Origin: Longimicrobium sp.
GTDB taxonomy: Bacteria; Gemmatimonadota; Gemmatimonadetes; Longimicrobiales; Longimicrobiaceae
NCBI GenBank assembly: GCA_036389795.1
Contig: DASVWD010000038.1
Span: 1 to 37,624, forward strand
Length of the DNA stretch: 37,624 bases
Reading direction: 5' to 3'
Part shown: positions 32,420-37,624 of the stretch, in pieces
Layout of the letters: every line of letters begins with the position of its first letter
Position numbering within the stretch: the first letter of the stretch is position 1
Notes under the pieces: generated by a model
Databases searched by the model: none
What the model saw: the letters and a program-made list of their open reading frames with translations, nothing else
Told to the model about the DNA's origin: nothing
Translations under genes and position numbers: made by a program

Positions 32420-32483
32420 GAGTGCGAGAGTGCGAAAGTGCGTGAGTGCGAAAGTACGGAAGTACGAGAGTACGGAAGTACGG
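32420..32483 (+). repeat. RAGTRCGN octamer array, eight units
   Basis: Eight contiguous 8-nt units: GAGTGCGA, GAGTGCGA, AAGTGCGT, GAGTGCGA, AAGTACGG, AAGTACGA, GAGTACGG, AAGTACGG. The TGC form gives way to TAC in the second half. It lies in the 332-nt gap between recR and the membrane-protein gene. Confidence 0.85.
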
Positions 32484-32546
32484 CGGTCCGATGCGCGGAG
32501 CGTCCCCCGCCCGTCGCGCGAAGCGCCGAGGTCCCTCCCCCCCACG

Positions 32547-32605
32547 CCTCCCCCACGCGGTTTGTGGGGGAGGGACAGGCGCCTCAGGCGCCAGGGAGAG
32601 GGCCC
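32547..32605 (+). repeat. GC-rich double hairpin repeat after recR
   Basis: CCTCCCCCAC (32547-32556) pairs with GTGGGGGAGG (32564-32573) around GCGGTTT, followed by GGCGCC-TCA-GGCGCC and AGGGAGAGGGCCC. The second part matches 11829-11858 in island 1. It lies downstream of recR and may also act as its terminator. Confidence 0.6.
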
Positions 32606-32696
32606 GCGCCGGGTGCCAGACGCCACGAAGGGCAGCGGACTTCGCGTCCCCTGCCCTTCTTCCAGACGTCCCGCGGATCCGATCAGCGTCGGTCCG

Positions 32697-33284
32697 TCAG
32701 AGCTCGCGCCGGTGGTTGATCGCCTCGGCGATGGTGACGCCGTCGGCGTACTCCAGGTCGCCGCCCACGGGGAGGCCGCGGGCGATGCGGGTGACCTTGA
32801 CGCCCAGCGGGCCGATCAGCTTGCGCAGGTACATCGCGGTGGCCTCGCCCTCCACGCTGGGGTTGGTGGCCAGCACCACCTCGCGCACCATGCCGGTGCC
32901 CACGCGCCTCATCAGCGGACCCACGTTCAGCTCCGAGGGGCCGATGCCGTCCAGCGGCGACAGGCGTCCGCCCAGCACGTGGTACATCCCCCGGTACTCG
33001 CCGGTGCGCTCGATGGCCATGATGTCGCTGGCCTCCTCCACCACGCACACCGTGGTCCCGTCGCGCCGGGTGCTGCTGCAGATGGCGCACGGGGAGACCT
33101 CGGTGAGGTTCCCGCACTCCTCGCACGGGCGCACCTTCTCGCGCACGGCCAGGATGGCGCGCGCCAGGCGGTGCGCCTCGTCGGCCGGGGCCTTGAGGAT
33201 GTGGAAGGCGAGCCGGAGCGCCGTCTTCCGGCCGATGCCGGGAAGCCGGGCCAGCTCGCCCGTGAGGTCGTCGATGGCGGACAA
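32697..33284 (-). CDS. recR: Recombination mediator RecR
   Basis: A 195-residue RecR, which with RecO and RecF loads RecA at gaps. The N-terminal helix-hairpin-helix is LARLPGIGRKTALRLAFHIL; a four-cysteine zinc finger follows (PCEECGNLTEVSPCAICSS); the Toprim domain has CVVEEASDIMAIERTGEYRG and NPSVEGEATAMYL; the Walker-like end is normal. It is third in dnaX-ybaB-recR, 12 nt downstream of ybaB, a widely conserved order. Confidence 0.97.
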   Translation of the reverse strand: MSAIDDLTGELARLPGIGRKTALRLAFHILKAPADEAHRLARAILAVREKVRPCEECGNLTEVSPCAICSSTRRDGTTVCVVEEASDIMAIERTGEYRGMYHVLGGRLSPLDGIGPSELNVGPLMRRVGTGMVREVVLATNPSVEGEATAMYLRKLIGPLGVKVTRIARGLPVGGDLEYADGVTIAEAINHRREL

Positions 33285-33296
33285 CTTCGCGCCCGG

Positions 33297-33620
33297 TCAG
33301 AGCTCGGGGAGCGAGAACGGGAGGGAGAAGCCGCCCGAGACCTTGCGCATCTCCTCCTCGTAGAGCTGCTGGGCGCGGTTCTGCGCCTCGCTGACGGCGG
33401 CCAGCACCAGGTCCTCCAGCATCTCCACGTCGCCGCCCTCCAGCACGGTGGGGTCGATCTTGATCGCGCGGATCTTCCCGCGCCCGTCGGCGGTGGCGGT
33501 CACCATCCCGCCGCCGCTGGAGCAGGAGACGGTCTTCTGGCCGAGCTCGGTCTGAAGCTGGGAAAGACGGGCCTGCACCTGCTGGCCCATCTGCAGGAGC
33601 TGCTGAAAGTTCGCGTTCAT
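33297..33620 (-). CDS. YbaB/EbfC nucleoid-associated protein
   Basis: A 107-residue YbaB/EbfC-family DNA-binding protein. It shows the usual N-terminal Met/Gln-rich helix (LLQMGQQVQARLSQLQTELG), the central sheet (CSSGGGMVTATADGRGKIRA then IKIDPTVLEGGDVEMLEDLV), and the C-terminal helix VSEAQNRAQQLYEEEM. A longer in-frame reading upstream is rejected because family length is about 105 residues. It lies 87 nt after dnaX and 12 nt before recR. Confidence 0.95.
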   Translation of the reverse strand: MNANFQQLLQMGQQVQARLSQLQTELGQKTVSCSSGGGMVTATADGRGKIRAIKIDPTVLEGGDVEMLEDLVLAAVSEAQNRAQQLYEEEMRKVSGGFSLPFSLPEL

Positions 33621-33707
33621 CTCTCGCCTTCTTCCGCCCGCCGGTTGCGGAGAGCGGGTAAGCACGGCGCCCGCGCCCCGCCGTCCGGCGGAGCACGGAA
33701 GCCGTGG

Positions 33708-35630
33708 TCATTCAACGATTTCCAGGTCCCACGCTTGTACCGCGGCGGAGAGGACCGGTTCCCCTTCCATCATCCGCTTCAGCCGGTCGGCCCGGGCGCT
33801 GGCGGCGGTGAAGCGGCCGGAGGGCGCGTCGACGCTCCCCCCCTGCCCCGCGGCGGCGCTGAGCGAGACGGGGCCGCCCAGCCGGCGGGCCAGCGCGTCC
33901 TCCACCGCCTTGCGCGTGGCCGGCTGCCCCAGCTTCTCGATCGCCGGGTGCGAGGGCGGGAACTCCAGCCGCACCTGCCGCCCCCCGGCGAGCGTGGGAC
34001 GCGCCGCGCGCAGCATCATCCCGATCCCCGGCGGCAGCCCCTCCCCGCTCTGCAGCAGCGCCTTCCACGCCCCGCCGAAGCGCACGGGGTCGATCGGCCC
34101 CGCCTCCGCGGAGCCGGACGGCGGCGCGGCCACCGGCTCGGGCGAGGGCTCGGGCGAAGAAGGCGACATCGTCGCCGTTGGCGCGGCCTCGCGCGCGGCG
34201 GGCGGCTCAACGGCCGGAGCGGCGACGGGCGCCGGCGCGGGGTCGTCCGGCGCGGGCGGGAGCGGCGCGTCGTCGAACGCCGGCGGCCCCGCAGCTGCCC
34301 GCGGCGCCGGCGCCTCGGCGCTCGCCTGGGCGCGCGGCTCGGGGACCCGGGCGGCGGGCTCCGGCGCGGGGCGCGGCGGCGGCGCGAAGCTGGACGGGGC
34401 CGGCGCGCCGCGGTCCGCCGGCCGCGCCGGCGGGGGCTCGGGCGCGGGACGTCCGCCGCCGTTGCCGCGCCCGCCGCCGCCTCCTTCGCCCAGCGCGGCG
34501 AGCACGTCCTCCAGGCTCACCGTGCTCTCCAGGTACGCGAAGCGCAGCAGGAGCAGCTCGATCAGGATGCGCTGCTCGCCGCTCTTGCGGAAGCGGCCGT
34601 CGGCGTCCAGCTCGGCCACCTGGGCCAGCATGCGCAGCAGGTCGCCCGGGGCGAAGCGCCCGGCCGCCTCCGCCACCGCCCCGCGCAGGTCGGAGCGCAC
34701 CGACTCGGCGTCGCCGCCCCCCAGGCGCACGATCAGGAGCGCGCGGAGGAAGTCGGCCAGGCCGCGGTAGAACTCGGTGAGGTCGTACCCCTCGTCCAGC
34801 AGCCGCCCCACGAAGCGGAACACGTCGGCCGCGCGCCGCTCGGCGATCACGGCGAAGAGCTCCAGGTACACCTCCGTCCCCACCAGCCCCAGGATGCGCC
34901 GCACGTCGTCGGCGGTCGGGGCGCCCTCGGTGAAGGAGAGCACCTGGTCCAGCAGCGAGAGCCCGTCGCGCATCCCGCCGTCGGCCTTGAGCGCGATCGG
35001 CAGCAGCACGTCGTCGCCCGCCTGGATCCCCTCGGCGTTCATCACCGTCCTGAGCCGCCCCACCAGGTCGGGGGTGGAGATGCGGTGGAAGTCGAAGCGC
35101 TGGCAGCGCGACAGGATCGGGGGGGCGGCCTGCTGGATCTTCTGCGGCTCGGTGGTGGCGAAGACGAAGATCACCCGCGGGGGCGGCTCCTCCAGGATCT
35201 TGAGCAGCGCGTTCCACGCCTCGCGGGTGAGCATGTGCGCCTCGTCGATGATGTAGACCTTGAAGCGGTCTTCCTCCGAGGGGGCGTACATGGCGCGCTC
35301 GCGCAGCTCGCGCGCGTCGTCGACGCCGCGGTTGCTGGCGGCGTCGATCTCCACCACGTCCAGCGAGGTGCGCCCGGCCCAGATGCGCTCGCAGCTCTCG
35401 CACGCGCCGCACGGCTCGCCGTCGGGCCCCCGGTTGGGGCAGTTGAGCGCCATCGCCAGCACGCGGGCCAGCGTGGTCTTCCCCACCCCGCGCGGCCCGC
35501 AGAACAGGTAGGCGTGCGCCACCCGGCCCTTCTGCACGGCCGAGCGCAGCGTCTCGGAGACGTGCGCCTGCGTGGCGACCTCGCTGAAGCGCCGGGGGCG
35601 GTAGGTGCGGGCGAGTGCGGTGCGCGACAA
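33708..35630 (-). CDS. dnaX: DNA polymerase III subunit gamma/tau
   Basis: A 640-residue clamp-loader ATPase. Walker A GPRGVGKTTLA is near residue 45, the zinc module is NCPNRGPDGEPCGACESC, Walker B is VYIIDEAHMLTREAWNALLK, and sensor 1 is FATTEPQKI. After the AAA+ and collar domains, a long Pro/Ala-rich linker (about residues 395-520) leads to a tau-like C-terminal domain (PVRFGGAWKALLQSGEGLPP). No A-rich slippery site for a gamma frameshift is visible, so only the full form is expected. The TTG start at 35630 lies about 30 nt after the predicted transcription start. Confidence 0.96.
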   Translation of the reverse strand: MSRTALARTYRPRRFSEVATQAHVSETLRSAVQKGRVAHAYLFCGPRGVGKTTLARVLAMALNCPNRGPDGEPCGACESCERIWAGRTSLDVVEIDAASNRGVDDARELRERAMYAPSEEDRFKVYIIDEAHMLTREAWNALLKILEEPPPRVIFVFATTEPQKIQQAAPPILSRCQRFDFHRISTPDLVGRLRTVMNAEGIQAGDDVLLPIALKADGGMRDGLSLLDQVLSFTEGAPTADDVRRILGLVGTEVYLELFAVIAERRAADVFRFVGRLLDEGYDLTEFYRGLADFLRALLIVRLGGGDAESVRSDLRGAVAEAAGRFAPGDLLRMLAQVAELDADGRFRKSGEQRILIELLLLRFAYLESTVSLEDVLAALGEGGGGGRGNGGGRPAPEPPPARPADRGAPAPSSFAPPPRPAPEPAARVPEPRAQASAEAPAPRAAAGPPAFDDAPLPPAPDDPAPAPVAAPAVEPPAAREAAPTATMSPSSPEPSPEPVAAPPSGSAEAGPIDPVRFGGAWKALLQSGEGLPPGIGMMLRAARPTLAGGRQVRLEFPPSHPAIEKLGQPATRKAVEDALARRLGGPVSLSAAAGQGGSVDAPSGRFTAASARADRLKRMMEGEPVLSAAVQAWDLEIVE

Positions 35631-35668
35631 GGGACTACCGGTTGGGGTGGACGGGTGCCGATGGACCC

Positions 35669-35697
35669 AATATAGCCCCCGGGGGAAGACCTCTCAA
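35669..35697 (-). promoter_or_regulatory. Sigma-70-type promoter for dnaX-ybaB-recR
   Basis: Minus strand: TTGAGA (35692-35697), 17-bp spacer, TATATT (35669-35674). The predicted start near 35662 gives a leader of about 30 nt. Confidence 0.75.
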
Positions 35698-35760
35698 CAA
35701 AGCTCGGGGATGGCGGCGGATCGGCTGGATCGGCGCGGCCGCACGGCAGACTCGCCGGCA

Positions 35761-35786
35761 GCACGGACCGGTTGCTCCGGTCGTGC
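35761..35786. promoter_or_regulatory. Hairpin between divergent dnaX and GNAT genes
   Basis: GACCGG-TTGCT-CCGGTC (35766-35782) is extended by GCAC/GTGC (35761-35764, 35783-35786) with one bulge. TTGCTC (35772), 17-bp spacer and TACCGT could be a weak promoter for the GNAT gene, with the palindrome over its -35 box. Speculative. Confidence 0.3.
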
Positions 35787-35843
35787 TCCCAGTCTACCGT
35801 GACGGGACATGGAGGAGGCTTCCCCCCGCGGAAGGGACGATGG

Positions 35844-36584
35844 ATGCTGGAGCGCAGGATCGAGGAAGCGTCGCTGAACGCCTGGCCGGCGCTCCGGCAG
35901 GCGCGGGTGGAGGGGTGGATCCTGCGCTTCGCGAACGGCTACACGAAGCGCGCGAACTCCGTCAACCCGCTCCATCCACCGGGAGGCGGCCTGGAGGCGG
36001 CCGTCGCGGCGTGCGAGCGGATCTACCGCGAGCAGGGCCTCCCGCCCGTCTTCCGCCTCACCTCCCCGTTCGCGCCCCCGGAACTCGACGAGCTGCTCGA
36101 GCGGAGGGGATACCGCCTCGTGGACCCGACGCTGGTCCTTCGGCTCGACCTGCGCGAACAGCCCGCCGGATCGGGGGAGTCGGGGGAAATGCTGGAGGAG
36201 ACGCTCGACGGCTGGTTCCCCGTGCACTCGGCGCTGCTCGGCGTGCTGCCGGAGACGCAGGCGAAGCACCGGGCCATCCTGGAAGCGATCGTCCCCCGGC
36301 GGCTGTTCGCGCTGCGCGGGGAGTACGGAGAGGCGGCCGCGTGCGGGCTGGGGGTGCTGGAGGGGGACCTCTTCGGCCTGTTCGACCTGGTGACCGCGCC
36401 CGAACGGCGGGGCCGCGGCCACGGAACCGCGCTGGTTTGTGGAATGCTGGAGTGGGCGCGGGAACGCGGCGCCGCCCACGCCTACCTGCAGGTGGTCGAG
36501 GCGAACGCCCCCGCGCGCCGCCTCTACGAAAAGCTCGGCTTCGGGGAGGCCTACCGCTACTGGTACCGTGTCCCGCCCGGCTGA
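35844..36584 (+). CDS. GNAT-family N-acetyltransferase
   Basis: A 246-residue GNAT protein. The first about 130 residues are a degenerate GNAT-like half (LNAWPALRQARVEGWILRFA, ANSVNPLHPPGG); the second half carries the acetyl-CoA site FDLVTAPERRGRGHGTALV (Q/RxxGxG/A) near residue 190, EWARERGAAHAYLQV and the final NAPARRLYEKLGFGEAYRYWY. The two-half layout is seen in GNAT proteins with a double fold. The ATG at 35844 has AAGGGA about 7 nt upstream. Substrate unknown. A longer reading from 35772 lacks a ribosome binding site. Confidence 0.9.
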   Translation: MLERRIEEASLNAWPALRQARVEGWILRFANGYTKRANSVNPLHPPGGGLEAAVAACERIYREQGLPPVFRLTSPFAPPELDELLERRGYRLVDPTLVLRLDLREQPAGSGESGEMLEETLDGWFPVHSALLGVLPETQAKHRAILEAIVPRRLFALRGEYGEAAACGLGVLEGDLFGLFDLVTAPERRGRGHGTALVCGMLEWARERGAAHAYLQVVEANAPARRLYEKLGFGEAYRYWYRVPPG

Positions 36585-36601
36585 AGCCGGACGCGCGCTC
36601 C

Positions 36602-37180
36602 TCACCCCTCGCCTCCGTCCGGCGCGCGCCCCTTCTCTTCCGGCTCTTCGGGCCGGGCGTTGTACGGCTCCAGCGGCGTTTCGCGCACCACGCCGACGTG
36701 GCGCTGCGCCGCGCGGTGGGAGTACGAGGCTCCGCCGGTCACGGGCGGCGCCTTGCGCGGCCGCCCGCCCTTGCGCCCGTTCGCCCGGGCGGCGGCCGCC
36801 TTCGCCTCGCTGCGGCTGCGGCCCCCCGCCCGGGCGAACTCCCGGTACACGAACGCGGGGCCGAGCACCTCGGCCAGCACGCCCGCCAGCGACACGTCCT
36901 CGTCGAGGGCGTCCCAGCGCAGCGCGTCGCCGCCGGGGTACACCTCCACCGCGGCGCGCTGCTCGGGGGCGGCCTCCGCCAGCCGGGGCACCAGCGCCGC
37001 CGGAAAGGCGAAGGCGGCCCCGTTGCGCAGCTCCACCACCACGCGCTCCGTGGCGGCGTCGTAGTGCGCCGCGCGCGCCCGCGGCTCGGTGCGCTCGGCG
37101 GCGCGCTCCGCCTCGCGCGCCAGGTCCAGCTGCGCCAGGATCTCGGCGTCAGACAGCTCCCGCTTCCCGTGCTTCTCCAT
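36602..37180 (-). CDS. DUF2442-domain protein
   Basis: A 192-residue protein. The DUF2442 core is in the first half: ARAAHYDAATERVVVELRNG, AFAFPAALVPRLAEA, LRWDALDEDVSLAGVLAEVL. The second half is basic and low-complexity (EAKAAAARANGRKGGRPRKA), longer than the family core. DUF2442 genes often follow DUF4160 genes in what is suspected to be a toxin-antitoxin-like pair; here the start lies inside the DUF4160 gene (32-nt overlap). Function unproven. Confidence 0.87.
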   Translation of the reverse strand: MEKHGKRELSDAEILAQLDLAREAERAAERTEPRARAAHYDAATERVVVELRNGAAFAFPAALVPRLAEAAPEQRAAVEVYPGGDALRWDALDEDVSLAGVLAEVLGPAFVYREFARAGGRSRSEAKAAAARANGRKGGRPRKAPPVTGGASYSHRAAQRHVGVVRETPLEPYNARPEEPEEKGRAPDGGEG

Positions 37181-37415
37181 GCACCCTCCTCCACTCGTCC
37201 AGGAGCCGTTTCCGGTGCGCGTGGACGATCCGCACCGCGCGGATCGCCTCCCGGTCGGAGAGGCCGCGGCTGCCCACCACCCGCAGGTCCCCCGAGCCGT
37301 CGTCCAGCTGGATCTTCACCACTCCGCCGCCGCGCACCACGTGCACGTGTGGCGGCGGATGGTCTTTCGTGTAGATCCGCACCGCGTACCCATCCTCCTC
37401 GTGCACCGTCGGCAT
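37149..37415 (-). CDS. DUF4160-domain protein
   Basis: An 88-residue protein of the DUF4160 family, identified by MPTVHEEDGYAVRIYTKDHP at the start (the family's MPT and Y/F-rich strand) and PPPHVHVVRGGGVVKIQLDD, then REAIRAVRIVHAHRKRLLDE. It precedes and overlaps the DUF2442 gene by 32 nt. AAGGG lies 8 nt before the ATG at 37415 (5 nt before an ATG at 37418). A consensus -10 hexamer overlaps this start; see the promoter entry. A longer reading through the upstream palindromic repeat is rejected. Confidence 0.88.
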   Translation of the reverse strand: MPTVHEEDGYAVRIYTKDHPPPHVHVVRGGGVVKIQLDDGSGDLRVVGSRGLSDREAIRAVRIVHAHRKRLLDEWRRVHGEAREAGAV

Positions 37416-37416
37416 C

Positions 37417-37445
37417 ATTATACCCTTCCCGTTGGGTTTTCGCAA
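37417..37445 (-). promoter_or_regulatory. Near-consensus promoter overlapping the DUF4160 start
   Basis: Minus strand: TTGCGA (37440-37445), 17-bp spacer, TATAAT (37417-37422). A start would be expected near 37410, past the conserved MPT start codon, so either the used start codon is the in-frame GTG at 37406 (nearly leaderless) or transcription begins elsewhere. Confidence 0.5.
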
Positions 37446-37532
37446 GAGGCTCGCTTCCTCCGCGAGCCGGAGCGTGCGACAATATGATACCACTTTGCAG
37501 AGCATCGTTCGGGTACAGCTTTCTGATAGAGC

Positions 37533-37614
37533 ATCACACAGAGGACACAGAGGACACAGAGAAACTTCAATCGCGTCTTCAGTTCCTCCGTGTTCTCTGT
37601 GTCCTCTGTGTGAT
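37533..37614. repeat. Palindromic CACAGAGGA element, copy 2
   Basis: Perfect 20-bp terminal inverted repeats (37533-37552, 37595-37614), three CACAGAGGA-like units per arm, central AACTTCAATCGCG. The end base pairs differ from copy 1 (AT here, CT there) but stay complementary within each copy. Confidence 0.8.
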
Positions 37615-37624
37615 TCCAATCTGT

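Noticed and set aside
32344-32440. Sigma-54 promoter for the MglA operon (TGGCACG at the minus strand)
   Set aside because: The -24 half is perfect, but the -12 position reads CC instead of GC, so the essential dinucleotide is missing.
32420-32483. CRISPR-like array
   Set aside because: The units are 8 nt and contiguous, with no spacers; no cas genes are present.
33708-35630. Programmed frameshift in dnaX giving a short gamma form
   Set aside because: No A-rich slippery heptamer or matching structure is visible in the region where it would be expected.
35631-35843. Small SRP RNA next to dnaX
   Set aside because: Many genomes have it there, but the conserved GGAAGG-type core loop is not present on either strand; only a promoter and a hairpin are seen.
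37419-37619. N-terminal extension of the DUF4160 protein through the palindromic repeat
   Set aside because: The extension is translated repeat sequence (HRGHREHGG-like) and lies upstream of a strong ribosome binding site and the family-typical MPT start.

Overview
The window is a very GC-rich, gene-dense bacterial chromosome segment. The gene set (Myxococcus-type MglA GTPase with a roadblock partner, a bacillithiol-type deacetylase, an NtrY-like kinase, YIP1 and B3/B4 proteins, abundant short intergenic repeats) suggests Gemmatimonadota, most likely a Longimicrobium relative. That assignment is inference from gene content and style; no rRNA or other marker is present. No tRNA, rRNA, CRISPR array, transposase or phage gene was found.

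Layout. 1-6.4 kb: 5' part of comM (minus strand) with a near-consensus promoter, a small helix-turn-helix protein, a solo B3/B4-domain protein, a YihY/BrkB membrane protein behind a candidate sigma-54 promoter, a class V aminotransferase, and a two-gene HTH-antitoxin/PIN-toxin operon whose operator lies on its own -10 box. 6.5-11.4 kb: a 1370-residue multi-membrane histidine kinase, diverging from (and overlapping by 14 bp) a creatininase-like gene that lacks most metal ligands. 11.4-20.3 kb: a secreted beta-rich protein, a YIP1 membrane protein and a tripartite efflux locus (TolC-like, HlyD/MacA-like, ABC ATPase, two FtsX/MacB permeases), broken up by two composite repeat islands. 20.3-26.2 kb: bshB1-like deacetylase, a HIRAN-like protein, a cysteine desulfurase and mnmA (sulfur supply and tRNA 2-thiouridine) separated by a low-GC orphan gene and an orphan DUF433 antitoxin, then an orphan ParS/MbcA-type antitoxin. 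26.2-28.1 kb: grpE-dnaJ. 28.3-35.7 kb, all minus strand: dnaX-ybaB-recR, then a five-gene unit (membrane protein, roadblock, mglA, pgsA, alpha/beta hydrolase), then a ROK kinase-like gene. 35.8-37.6 kb: a GNAT acetyltransferase and a DUF4160/DUF2442 pair.

The most unusual content is non-coding. Two 146-bp elements (11474-11619 and, inverted, 15440-15585) share identical blocks but have different, internally compensated hairpin stems. Two smaller elements (20453-20503 and 29245-29298) share a conserved linker between unrelated but self-complementary stems. Two palindromic elements (25740-25808, 37533-37614) have perfect 20-bp terminal inverted repeats. Arrays of a 7- or 8-nt unit (consensus RAGTRCGN) lie between or at the edges of genes. 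The pattern suggests families of structured mobile or repetitive elements inserted between genes.

Nearly all large opposite-strand ORFs (up to about 1700 codons) are high-GC shadows and are omitted. Promoter calls rest on sequence match and spacing only.
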